Shown here: positions 33,951 to 46,100 of the stretch, piece by piece | How the letters are laid out: every line of letters begins with the position of its first letter | Position numbering within the stretch: position 1 is the first letter of the stretch | Assembly (NCBI GenBank): GCA_963971285.1 | Contig: OZ020244.1 | Location: forward strand, 18,786,001-18,850,000 | From: Astropecten irregularis | Lineage: Eukaryota; Echinodermata; Asteroidea; Paxillosida; Astropectinidae | DNA: 64,000 bases | Reading direction: 5' to 3' | Notes under the pieces: model-generated | Told to the model about the DNA's origin: nothing | The model's database searches: none | The model's input: only the letters and a program-made list of their open reading frames with translations | Program-made: the position numbers and the translations under genes

Positions 33951-36047
33951 GAAGTACACACACGGGATGCCTCGATTCAAACATACGTGTAGCGTCACAT
34001 ATTTTGTCAGTAATAAATCGGGTTAAGGTTCCGCTTCTTAGTATGTTTTGAGTGTAAATCATCAGTTCTAAACGAAGAAACACAACCACTAAGTCTTTTT
34101 TAAGCTGCCGGGTGCGTGGTTTTCCCAAATAGTGGCAGTGTAGTAAAACTGTAGCTCCATGTAGTAAAACAAGGAAACCAAGAAATACGAGAAAAAAATA
34201 ACAGCCTGCATTTTCTTGGGGTCTGGTGTTAGATAAAGAACCTAAAGATTTCCATTGCAAAGACCTTTTATTTTTCGGGAATTTGGGGTCAAACTGTTTT
34301 GGTATCGAAACATCGAAACATCGCGTTTTATTTCATGAGACGTAAAAAAAAAATGTCACAAAACTATGTATTATCGCTATACCAATCGATCAAAATTAAT
34401 GTGTGTAATGGATAGACGCACCATGTGGGATGTGACATCTTGTACGGTATGAAAATACGTGACACCCCGCATGCCATGGAAGGTAATTCTCAGACACCTT
34501 TGATAACATAAGACATCTAGGCCAGACCTACATATCACTCCAAAAATGTGATCCAGAAATTGGATTCCTTTGTCAATGCCATACGTAACGGCAAACATGG
34601 CGCAGCCTCAACACGTCTAGGCCTATAAAATTTTTTAAACAACATAATGGAAGTCCCCATTGGATTATCATTTTTTAATTTTACGCTCCATCATACCCTA
34701 TCCTCCCATGTCCGTTCAGGGATGTGGTACATCATGATAAAAATCTAATATTAGTTTCATCTCAAACTTCCATCCCTAAAATAAAATCCAATTTATAATT
34801 CCGCTGGGCCAACATTCTCGAACGCTAATTGTCCAGGCTGAGCTCATACCAAGTCCCTAAGTATATTAAACGAGCATTACGTCAGTCAAGATAGCTCATG
34901 CATTGCATACAAATGATACCCGGAGAGCTTAAGTAAACGAAGATGATATAATTCTAGAGTTGATTTCTACATCCATGCTGGTTTACCTCACGGGATGCCC
35001 TTCATATAAAGAAGCACTGCTTGTCAATGGAGAGAAACGGAGACACATTTTTTGGGCCGTCGCTAAAGCAATGCCACAGGGGCAATATTTCATGGATTAT
35101 TCACGACCCACGATATTTACAACCCCTGCAGAGCGCTGATTGGTCACATTTTTGTGCAAATGCTGAGTGGCAGGAGGGCGCCTTTTTTATTATAACTAAT
35201 TGCCAAGTGGTATCAGCATCTAGCTGGGCAGAGAGTTAAACTTCATCAACATAGTTGCGTGCAACACTAACCTCATTTTCATCCCCAAATCATCGCCTTC
35301 CCTTTTTTTTGTCTTAAACAAATTCCAGACTCTTTAGGCCTATGTGGAGTCAGGGATAATTACTCGGCTGACCGGTAGCTGGACACAGGCTACGGGGGGT
35401 TAAATTCCATCTCATCTGGGGCCTCTTTAACCTTGCCAAGTTCAACAGGACGCCTGCCAAACGGTGCCTGCTCAATTATTCCAAGGTCAATGTTGACGAT
35501 CATACTCGATTATTGTGCAACGAGTTCCCCTTATAGTTGAGCTCCATCGACCAGGCTGCTTCAATCAGCTTGTGCTAGAATCTCCGGCAGACAGGCCGAC
35601 GAGACGGAGTTGTGTTTCGTGTTGATCAAATTATTCAAGCAATGTCAATTGCCAACGAATAAAAATGGCTGAGCATTTTTATAACAAACGTTTTTTTATA
35701 TTATTTACGTCTAAATATGAAGATAATTGGAACTATAAAATGTCCACCGGGACATTGATTCTATACATGGGTGTAAACAGCGTCTGGCGGAGTGAATTTA
35801 TGAGGCAGCCATCAATGCTAGGTCTATAATGTATAGCTACATTTTGAATGGGTTTATATCGAGACCGTTATATACACTTAACCTATTGACTCATATGAAG
35901 CGCCACATGCAATGCGTTAACATTGGCTCCGATTAAAATTAATACTCACTAGGCCTATCTCTGGTAAGATGCAAGTTTAACATCAGTACATGGTCTGTTA
36001 AATTGTCAATTTACAACAAATAAAGCCGACGTTACCCCCGTGCAATG
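33951..36047. other. No gene or clear repeat recognised
   Basis: AT-rich sequence with short unrelated open frames (for example 33820-34260 on the minus strand, which overlaps the MITE). No domain, splice-site series or inverted repeat stands out. Confidence 0.4.
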
Positions 36048-36330
36048 GGATGCCGTGCCCTAGTGGTCTGGTGTTTCGATCTCAAGGTCTCAATGTGGTG
36101 AATCTACATATTGTGGGTTCGAATCCAGCCATGGGCCAATAGCGCTGGTTGCGTCCTTAGGCAAGACGCTTTGCTACATTATTGCTCTTCTTCACACAGG
36201 AGTAAATGGGTACATGCGAGGGGAGATATTGCTTTGCGTGTGCTTTGTCTTTGTGCGCTTTGTGAGTTGAGATGGTTTCAGAAATGTAAATGTAGCCCAA
36301 TGGCCGGGGAAAATAGTCCACCATTATAAG
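36048..36330 (+). mobile_element. SINE B copy
   Basis: Head GTGCCCTAGTGGTCTGGTGT, B box GGGTTCGAATCCAGCC, body GCGTCCTTAGGCAAGACGCT and GAGTTGAGATGGTTTCAGAA, tail with GGGGAAAATA. Confidence 0.8.
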
Positions 36331-36369
36331 CGTTACGGAAAAGTAGGCCTGTTAATTGTCATGTGTTGG

Positions 36370-36744
36370 TTAAAGGTAATATCATACTTTTGTTGTTGCT
36401 GTTTTTTTCAAAGAAATGCATATTTATGGGCAAAAATATCAAGAACGATAAAAGTCATCTGTGAAATTCCCAGTCCCACACAATGCACATGCACATTTTG
36501 AGAAAATAGTGACAAACGCTCACATGATTTCTTAAGTCTTTCAAACGTTATTTTTGATCTTTTAAAGATCAAAAATATTGTTGGTCGTTGCTTTTACAAA
36601 TTTCTTAATAAATACTGCATTTCAGGTGAAAAAGTTTTAACTGAGTATGTTTCTATCAGCACAATCTTTATACCCTGTAAGTTATAGGTAAATCTGTGAA
36701 CATTTCTGTTTTGGTTTCCTACTAAAGTACTATGATACTATACG
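36370..36744 (+). mobile_element. Family 1 MITE copy
   Basis: Starts TTAAAGGTAATATCATACTT and ends TAAAGTACTATGATACTAT. Central ATCTTTTAAAGAT palindrome. Confidence 0.8.
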
Positions 36745-36840
36745 AAGTTTCACAAACTTTCATCAAATAGCAAATCCAACAACGCTACCAGCACGACAGC
36801 ACTGGCAATTCAGGATACACATCAGGGAACTCACAGTATG

Positions 36841-37307
36841 GGCCTTTGCGAAATGTTGCTTGAGGCTAGTCTTGGGGTTTACTTTGCTACCGCCATTTTG
36901 TGTCCTGACTCAATGAAGGTCTTGAGATACACATGGCGAAACTGGAGACTTTCTTCGGCTTCGTCATGTGACCCAAACCCACCGTTTCGTTTTGTGGTCC
37001 TCAAAATGGCGGTGAGCGGACTCAGGTCTCGAGCGCCTAGCCTCAAGCCTGGGGCCTTTTTTCCAAACCTCGGCTCCGGCTCAGGCTCCGGCTCCATTTC
37101 GTGAATCCATTATAAAATAACGGGTATGAAAATAGAGGCTTTTGCATACGGTTTGGAAGTAGATACTCTATTTTGAACAAGAAAACAGAGATTCGTCTTC
37201 AATGAAAAGCCACAACCTATATTTTCAGCGTATGGATGACAGCGCCGGAGCCGGAGCCTGAGCCGGAGCCGAGGTTTGGAAAAGGGCCCATATGTTTCAT
37301 AAAGGTC
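36841..37307. mobile_element. Family 3 MITE, copy 4, split near its right end
   Basis: The left end is GGCCTTTGCGAAATGTTGCT and the core is typical, reaching GCCTAGCCTCAAGCCT at 37050. The last part of the right arm (GTTTCATAAAGGTC) lies beyond the family 2 element at 37052-37289. Confidence 0.75.
37052..37289. mobile_element. Family 2 MITE nested in family 3
   Basis: Ends GGGCCTTTTTTCCAAACCTC and GAGGTTTGGAAAAGGGCCC, with GGCTCCGGCTCAGGCTCCGG and GGAGCCGGAGCCTGAGCC arrays just inside. Confidence 0.85.
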
Positions 37308-37785
37308 ACTTGTTTATGTGGGTACAAAAGCTGAAAGTGGTACGGTGTGCATTTCGGTCATTCATGCTTGTGCTGGCACCGTGCACGTAGCAATGGAATC
37401 AGTATTAACACGAAAAGGTTGTTAGTTCTGCTCTACAAAATCATTACGACAACCTTACATTGAAATCGATTCCCGACAAGAGAAACGCGCATCCCTCGAC
37501 CCCACGGCGGCTCTTCAATGACCCAATCGATACCAGATGACGACAAAATGCAACAACTTGACCGATAATTAAACGAGGAATCGATACCAGTTAACCGCAT
37601 TCGATGATTAGGCCAAGAACCCTCATCCGGTTCAAGATTTCCAACAGCACCCGTCTGTCTGACAACACAAGAACCTAACCGCAAGACCGAAAGCTCCTCC
37701 AAGCGATTATTCCATCTCCTTCACGCTTGAAGAAAGGTAGGGCTACCAGCAAAAATACAGGGTGACAGAACAGCTGCAGACTGTT

Positions 37786-38110
37786 CATAATTTTATTTGT
37801 CATGGAATAAAAACAAACCTGTGACATTTTCAGCTCATGTCATCATCGGAAACTGTAGAAAACAGTGAAAAACGCTCAAGGTATTTTCAAATCTATTCAC
37901 AGGAGTTTTGATCTCAACCCGGGATCAAAACCGTTTTCGGGCTAAATACTCCTTTCAGGCAGACATAAATTAGCGGTAATCTACCAGCACCATCTTCATA
38001 TATACCCTGTATGACGTAAATCTTTGAACATAGGTAATGTTATGAATATTAAATTATTTGGTCGGGAAATAAATAATGTTATAATCCTGTACTGTACGTA
38101 CCTTTAGATG
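37786..38110 (+). mobile_element. Family 1 MITE, diverged copy
   Basis: Shares TTCATAATTTTATTTGTCAT with 22880, and AAAACAGTGAAAAACGCTCA, GGGATCAAAACCGTTTTCGG and ACCATCTTCATATATACCCT with the family. The right terminus is decayed. Confidence 0.55.
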
Positions 38111-38249
38111 AGAATTTAACTTTACCCGAATGGATCTTGTTTAAAGGCCGGTACCTTGCGATGTAAGACTATTTTGTTTTTTTTGTTTAATTAATAGGCC
38201 AAACTAACAACTGCCGCAAACTGCTCATCAACCAAAAAAATGTCTCCTG

Positions 38250-38600
38250 AGTCCTGATGAGGACCGTAAGAGCAGACTAGCCGAAACGTTGAGACCTCAC
38301 GAGAAGTGCGAACGAAATAGAAATGCGAAAGTACGAACGATTCTTACATGGTGTTTCCGCAAACCGATCCACATAACCAATTGTCGCCATGCAAAGCCTC
38401 AAATCTTTCTTAAAACAATGACCTGAAATATATAAAATGCTTATTCGAGTTAGGAGTGCCTGATATTTCAATAATAGCAAGGCATTTCTTATAGTCTGGT
38501 TCCTTGCACAAGGATTCCCTGAAACCGTAGTGACAGACAACTGTCGGAGATTCGTGGTCTGGGAATCAGACGAGGTCTTTCTCAAAGGCTAAGAAATTAG
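38250..38600. repeat. GACGTTTCGA / CTAGCCTGCTCT composite repeat
   Basis: Contains GTCCTGATGAGGACCGTAAG, AGACTAGCCGAAACGTTGAG, GTGCGAACGAAATAGAAATG, CATGCAAAGCCTCAAATCTT and GGTCTTTCTCAAAGGCTAA. The order resembles pieces at 12520, 26190 and 50160. Confidence 0.55.
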
Positions 38601-39748
38601 TTAAGTTTTAGCAGACATCTTTCAGAAACGGTAAGCTAAAACTTATTTATTGATTTTCCTTTAAAAGAAATATCAATTGAAAGCAAACAACATAATCAAT
38701 CACATGAATCTTTAAGCAATATATTCATTTATTTATTGGACGGTGGTATATGGAACTCCATGCGTATATAAATGTGCATTTTACAAATAAAACAAGTGCG
38801 AATACAAATATAATTCAAATTTCAAAAATCACACAAACAAAACTAACAGTAGTGTCAAAGGTATTCATGGAAGAAATTTGTACAGGACGAACCCGCGACA
38901 CTCGGCGCAATTGTAATTAATCAATTTACACACAAATAATTATATTTTGTCATAATTCCGTTTCTAAAATATAGATTGTATATAAACATTCTTTTTACCA
39001 CAATTTGAAAAATACTTTGTTCTTTTGTTGTAAAATTTGAACATTTGGCTTCTACAAAAAATATACATCCATCTGAAAACCGCGACTTAAACAATCTCAC
39101 AAAAATATGCAAATGATTTACTCTTGTTCTTAGTATTTGATCGAATGGTCTTGCTCGTTTATGCTCAATAAATCATGGAAAACAATACAAACATTTAGGC
39201 CTAATAATTCATTCATTAATTCATTCTCTTTCCTCACAATTATAGGCTTGATTATTTCCAAAATACTCAGTAAATGTTTAAACTTTTCAGCACACGAAAA
39301 AAACACTTCCAGCACACCAAAAGAAAAAAAAATCTGAAAAAAATATATATTACCCCGAAAGTCTCTTTTTTTTTTACAAGTCAGAATAAATTGCAGTTAC
39401 ACCAATCCCTATACATGTAGAATGAATCCACTCTTAATAATATTGTTCACTTAGCATTATTAGAAAATATATATGCACCAAAATTTGTCTTAATAATGTA
39501 TAATCAAAAATCTGAAATAAAAAAGGAAATTTTAATAATAATAACAAATAGAAGCTGCATTTAAAATTCTCCAAGATGTTACAGATACAAAAGAATATTC
39601 ATCAGTAATTAGCATGAAAAACTATTTGTAAATTTTGGCTTTTGACCAACTTTTTTACCAAGGAAACACTTTCCTGGTTAGCAAATTTTGTATGCTTAGT
39701 TCTTTGGATGTCAGACCCTAGATTGGAAAAGTGACAACCCTCTTCACT
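38601..39748. other. AT-rich stretch downstream of the right-hand gene
   Basis: Very AT-rich, with several AATAAA sites on the minus strand (for example near 38730) that could serve as distal polyadenylation signals for the gene ending at 40008. No coding signal. Confidence 0.4.
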
Positions 39749-39996
39749 ACATGGGCCAATTTCATGGAGCTGTTAAGCTTAAAAAAATTGCTTAGCACAA
39801 AATGTCTTGCTCATCAATCAAACAAACCATCATTGATTCCATTTGATATTCATGGTCAGCAAACAACAGCCAAAGAACAATCACAAGTGATACACAACAC
39901 ATGGAAATTTGGTTGTTAATCCTGTTTTTTTTATTAAGACAGAAATTTCATGGTTAGCAAATTGTTGTGCTAAGCAGGGCAGTGAAATTGGCCCCA
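39749..39996 (-). mobile_element. GGGCCAATTTCATG MITE, copy 2, in the 3' UTR
   Basis: Inverted ends GGGCCAATTTCATGGAGCTG and GTGAAATTGGCCCC; reverse-oriented relative of 16870-17104. Read on the minus strand it starts about 11 nt after the stop codon of the gene at 40008 and supplies an AATAAA at 39935-39930. Confidence 0.75.
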
Positions 39997-40007
39997 GCTC
40001 GATGACT

Positions 40008-40130
40008 TTAGAGTTTATACTTGGGGTTTTGTTGTTCTTCTGCCTGCAGATGCATGATGGTCTCATGGTGGTTGGGCTCCATGTTGGTCAGTAACTGGTC
40101 TGCAATGCGGTTACGTAATCTGGTGCCGAC
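40008..40130 (-). CDS. CCDC162: CCDC162-like terminal coding exon
   Basis: The acceptor TTCATGAGTAG precedes 40130 and the exon is 41 codons in phase 0 including the stop. It encodes VGTRLRNRIADQLLTNM, a His/Glu-rich piece and NPKYKL-stop. The phase matches the upstream exon, which ends on a complete codon. Confidence 0.75.
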   Translation of the reverse strand, partial: VGTRLRNRIADQLLTNMEPNHHETIMHLQAEEQQNPKYKL

Positions 40131-43100
40131 CTACTCATGAAGACACAGAGATATAAAAAGAGATGGAACTTGATCATTGGATTGTGAAGAGTCATACATG
40201 TCATAGGGCGTTTATGAAACGGCGGATAAGGCTCAGGCTCCAGCTCTGTCATCCATCCGTGTGCTGAAAATATAGGTTGCGGTTTTTCATTGAAGCTCAC
40301 GCTCTGTTTTCCTTTTCAAACCAGAGAATCTACTTCCGATCCAGAGCCAAAAGTCTCTATTTTGATAGCCGTTATTTTAGAATGGATTCACGAAATGGAG
40401 CTGGAGCCTGAGCCTCCGTTTTGTAAATTCCCATAGACTGTACATTCAACGCTGCAAACAAAACAAAGGGAATCTAGAGACAATCTACCGCAAGAGATTT
40501 ACTGTCAAATTGAGACCTTTTATCTCTAAAGAAAAAGTGTGTATCCACACGTTTTTATAAACCCTGCTTAACTTGCAGCCAACTAGGTCTTCAATTAACA
40601 AGCTGCTAAATGCCTAGTTGCCTACTCCTAATTTGTTTCCTACTACAGTACTGTATTATTCATATTCATAAAACCCTTCTAGGTCTCTGATTATATAACA
40701 ATAGCCCTTTAAATCTGCTAAAAGCGAACACGGCTTTCATTTGCAACCCAGTCCCCCTCCCCCCACTTGGCCCCTCTCCCAAGAGCCAAGATTCAAAATG
40801 CAACTCACCGTCTTGGGTCTCTGTGTGATGCGATCATACCTCTCGTTGTTAGCCATTGGGGGCCAGGGATCAGGGGTAACAGACCTCTGCTGGTAGTTGG
40901 GTGGCATCAGGGTACTGGGCGGCCAGACGCCCGTGCCGGTGCCTGTACCGGCACTGCTGCTGGTGGCTCGGTGACTCTTGGGGCGCTTGTCAGATGAAGA
41001 GGTCCTGGACTTGGATCTCATGGCTGTTATTAGAAGGGGAGGAGAGCGAAGGGTGGGGGCAGAATTGGATGTTAAATCATACAAAATGTTTAATAAGCAG
41101 TGTATATTGAAATATGTCAGGGCACATGTAGCCAATCTGATCCCTCAAACCAAAGCCTTAACCCTAACCCACCTGCTTACCACACATGGTTCTAAGAGTA
41201 AGTGTGGTATCCTGAATACCACAATACACCACAGTGTGGTTTGTGTGCTGATGCACAGTTTATGATCCAGTTCCCTATGGAGACTTTGGTAATGTGTAGT
41301 GAGGAGCTCTTGTCTAGTGTAGTAGGTGGAGAGGGTTAGGGTAAATCAAGACTTACCATGCCTAGCTATTTGATACTACTGTATAAGACAACAATTACCA
41401 GATTTAAATGGCCAGTAAAATCCTTCTTTAGATATCTCTGGCATAACTAGTATCAACAGGGAAGCCACCGCTGTGCTGAAAGGAGGATGACCCCCCCCTA
41501 AAAGGGTTTTTTTTCTGACCATTCTCCCTATTCTGGAATTCAAACTTATTAGTATTGTGATTATTAACGTCATTTATTCAAATATAAACAATGGCAAGAA
41601 ACACTGAATCATTAAAAAAATATTATTAATTAGTTTGTTAATAACTGACTCTTAATCCAAACGTAAAATTTCAATAAGTTTTGTTATCAACCGTCACCGA
41701 GTAGTCAGGGTTAAACACTTTAAAAAAATGGTACCCAATGAAATTAGTACACAATTAAATGACCGTTATCAATGTTCAAAATTGTTAAGACTATTACAGT
41801 TGAATACACAGTGTACTCAAACACATTATCAAATAATTGGTTAGAATGATGATGATGTTAAGTGGCATATGCATTCTCAGTAATGTATTTTTTGTACATA
41901 CAGTATTTAGGCCATGCCAGAAAGGTTAATAGCTGTTTTACTTTTAATGTAACAACACAAATGAAAGGTTTTTGGAGTTCCATTTCTAAATGGAGAGATT
42001 GTGGAAACTCAACTCTTTCCAAAACATTCCCCTTCCCCCAAAATGAAAAGAAATTAAAAGAAAGGAACATTGTTTCAAAAAAATCAGCATGCATAATTCC
42101 ATAAGAAATATCCGTTAACATTTTTATTGGCTTTTCGTCCATTTTTTTCCTTTCTAAATAACTGGGGCATAAAATGGCCTGCCTGTATGCACAATGAAAC
42201 ACACACACTCTGAGAGCACTCAGCACACACTTGATGTGTGCTAGTCAACCACGCCCTTATTGGTTTAATTAGAGTAGACTGTATGGTGTGTGCAATGAGG
42301 AGGAATCCGCCTAATAAAAACCAATTAATGGTGTGTCAGACTGTCAGTAAGGCGTGTATCCATTATATCAATTAGTCTATGTGGACACATTCAGGAGCTT
42401 TAGATTTTCACATTGACTATACGTCGACTGATACGTGATTGCGTCATGCCAAGTCTTTGTGCATGCGTCAAGTCGTCACCAACGTTGTCCGAGTGAGTCG
42501 AGGACGTACAAAGAATGGTTTTGACATTCGTTGTGGTCGACAAGAACGAGGTCCACATTCACACCAATCTAAAGCTCCCTAATGTGGTATGTGGTGCACC
42601 GTGTGCACTGTAATCAGTGTATTGTGGCTCACTTTGCCCATTTATATGATGGTGTCAGTGGTGTTCAAAGTGCAGTCTACGTGATGTGTACAGCTAGAGT
42701 TTGAGCTTTCGAGGAGCTACTGCCTAATAGTACCCCATTGTCCATTGCCATGATACCCCAAGGTTACTGTCTTGATGTCCCTGTCATGGTTTAGTACCCC
42801 TGATCACCGCACGTGTACCCCTGGTCAACGCCTAGTTGGTGTCCCTTACCAATGCCTTGGTGCCTTAAGTCGCAGCTGCCAAGCTCTTCTTGATGCAACA
42901 CAAATTACATTGCAGTTTCTCTTCTCAGAAAAAATCCTTTGACTATGGCAGCTTAAAGTGACCATCCACGTTTCTGAGATAATTATCTCAGAAAAAGATG
43001 TCTTTCCGTGATATCATAATCTCTTGTGCAGGAACATTAGATCACACAAACTGCTGTAGACTACTGAGACTTTTGGTTCCCGATATTGCAGAAAAACGTC

Positions 43101-46100
43101 TTTCTGAGTTAACACACCAGGGAAAGACATCTTTCTAATTCTATTATCACGGAAAAACTTCTTTCTGTGATAACTATCTCAGAAACTCCAAAACTTGGAT
43201 GGTCATTTTAAGCTTCCGTACTAACCAATGGAGAACCAAGTTACAGCCTGTATATCATGTTTTTATCTTCAGACATCACTGGCCCCCAACTCACCATGCT
43301 TAAGACCATGCTTAAGTGATCATCAAATATTGCTGGTAGTCTTTGAACACATGGTGCTATTTAATCTTGTTCCACGTGACACGACTCCCAAGAGCAAATG
43401 TATGCATCTATACTTCCTCGACGGTGCTATAAACAAGCTTCAAATCAATCAAGGGAATAGACAGTTTGTCTACGCGCATCTCTAACACAGAGCTGCTTGT
43501 ACTGAAGAGACTTCAAACACATCAACAGCAGCGCCTTTGCTTGATGCAGCAGCATGCATGCATGCATGTCACTCCGTCAAACAAACAAACAAACAAATCA
43601 GAACTGACAAAAAGACATCCAAGCTGATCGAACCACTCACAGATAGACAAGCAGGATGACAATCAATAAACCAAACAAACAAACCAGCAGACCCAATCAA
43701 TATCAAAACAAAAAACAAACAAACAAACAAATACCCAATGAAAACACAAACACTCAAAACAAGTACAACAACAGTGAGAGGCGGACAGATGAAAAGAACC
43801 CAGACCCACAAACAAACAGACAGCTTGAGTATAAACAAACAAACAAACAAATATCCAATGAAAACACAAACACTCAAAACAAGTACAACAACAGCAAGAG
43901 GCGGACAGATGAAAAGAACCCAGACCCACAAACAAACAGACAGCTTGAGTATAAACAAACAAACAAACAAACAAATATCCAATGAAAACACAAACATTCA
44001 AAACAAGTACAACAACAGCAAGAGGTGGACAGATGAAAAGAACCCAGACCCACATACAAACAGACAGCTTGAAGATAAACAAACAAACAAACACCCCAAC
44101 AAACAGAAATACAGCCAAACCAACAAGAGGACATCGCCATATATAATGCCATGCATGGATAGCCAATGAGTTATTATAGCGCATTAGCTGCATCTTAAAC
44201 TTTCCCGCCAAAAAAACTTGAATTCTCTCCGTTCCAACTCCCAGTTCCACCCACACGCCCATCAAACCACTCCTACTTCGGCTCCATGAATACCCCTAAT
44301 GAAAAGCGACTTCAAGTGGTGCAAAAGCTATGGGCAAACTACATGACAAACACTATTAGGCCACATGGCTCTACTCACGAGGCAGTTGGCGCGGTGTGAA
44401 AAGACCTGTGGGAGTAGGAGGAGGGAGGAGGGGGATATGGCAGAAATGACGGACGGTCCATTGAATCGTACAATGAATAGATGGTGATAATTACTCACAC
44501 ATGGGTCGGTCCACCAAGGTTGTTCTGGTACAAATTATGACTGGTTTTCTTCTTAATATACATTGCTTAATGAATAACAAATATTTCCGGTACTTACCAT
44601 CCATGACCCTACTTAATGTATAATGATTATTCCTCTAACATTGTATTTTTCCTTAATACAAGATGCATGTTTTTTAATTCTACTCGATGCAACTCAGATA
44701 GACCGACTGCACATCCAATGTTTACATGCCATCACATGACTTAGACTAGCGTGTAGTTTGTCATCTCATTTGGCACACAACAGCGATGGAAATGTGCAAA
44801 GAAGAATTAATGTGGAACCGGAGCGGATCCAGGATTTTCCAAAAAGGGGGGGGGGGCATGGAAATAAAATGCACCATTTCAATAGTGACGGATGTATTTC
44901 GGGGTGATCAAAGCTAGCTTATTTTGTCTCCCTCTTTGTCTCTGTTGTCTCTTCTCTTTTTGAGTCTTTCTCCTTCTCTATACAGTATATTGTTTTTTCT
45001 TTTTTTTTTTCTTTTCTTTTCTTTTTTCTGCTTTTGTTTTTGCCTCCCCCCCCCGAACAATCCCTGTGGAAGACATACTAGTCTTTTTTGCTTGTTTCCA
45101 CTGCTTTTTGAACCAAATGAGATGACAAAATACACACTATAAGTCACGTGATGGCATGTAAACATTGGTAGCGCAATCCGTCTCCTGGCTCTCTCATTAT
45201 GCATGAGTTTACCAGTGTACAAAAAGATGCATTCTCATCGTACACCAGCCACAACTTGGTGCACAGACCCATGTACCAAAAACATGCTGACCATGATCAA
45301 ATACAACCAACAAGATCATATATTCTATCAACCAATCAAGAAAACAAATGGCACATGAACTTTCAATCTCAAATAAAAAGTTAGTACAAATTTTTTTGAA
45401 AAATATTGCAGCGACTGGTACAAGTTAGTTACCCTTTGTTTATCCTTTGAATTAGAAAAAAACAAAAAACAAAGTCAGCAGAATTATTGATGATGGGTTT
45501 GGGAATGTGAAGGTGTTAAGGTTTTTTAAGACTTGGAGGGGATTCAGTTAAATACAGATTCATGGGCAAAAATTTCGAGAAAGATTAGCAGTCATCTGTA
45601 AAATTGTCCAGTCCCATACGATGCCCATTTTTTTTTTAGAAAGCAAAAAAAAAGGCTCACGGTATTTTCAAATCTATTCACAGGAGTTTTGATCTCACTC
45701 CGAGATTAAAACTGTTTTTTTTGGGGGGGGTCTTTGGTTTTACTCTTTTCTGGATAAATACAGCATTTCAGGCAGAATGTTGTGACAATATGTTTCTACC
45801 TTTATCACCATCTTTCTTTATAACCAGTAAGTTATATGAGTATGATGTTATCTTCAAAAATGGGGGAGATTTCAGCTATGGTATATATTGCAATGTTAAG
45901 GCCTAACTGATTTATGTGAAAAAAATCAAAATGATGGACAAGTCTTCGTCAGTGGAAGGAATTCTATGTCTAAACCTTGAGGAGGTATGGTGTGCTTGGC
46001 TTGACACCGCTAGCAGTATTTAGCAGCCTTGTGTCAATGTTAGGCACTGGGTTGTCCTCACTAAGGGATGAGGAGGCATTCATTGCCTTGCTGTGGGCTT

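Noticed and set aside
33820-34260. 146-codon minus-strand frame
   Set aside because: It runs through a family 1 MITE, and the same phrases appear in frames inside other MITE copies.
36048-36140. Possible tRNA gene with GGGTTCGAATCCAGCC
   Set aside because: Same head is found in three other SINE B copies with a shared roughly 300-bp body; no tRNA folding beyond the T arm.
43569-44265. Long open frames (142-200 codons) on both strands
   Set aside because: They coincide exactly with the roughly 120-bp minisatellite and its AAAC runs; the Cys/Phe/Val-rich and Asn/Thr/Gln-rich products are repeat translations.
44815-44870. GAGCGGATCCAGGATTTTCC followed by a G run, resembling an end of the 15520 element
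   Set aside because: No matching inverted end was found within 500 bp, so no element is called.
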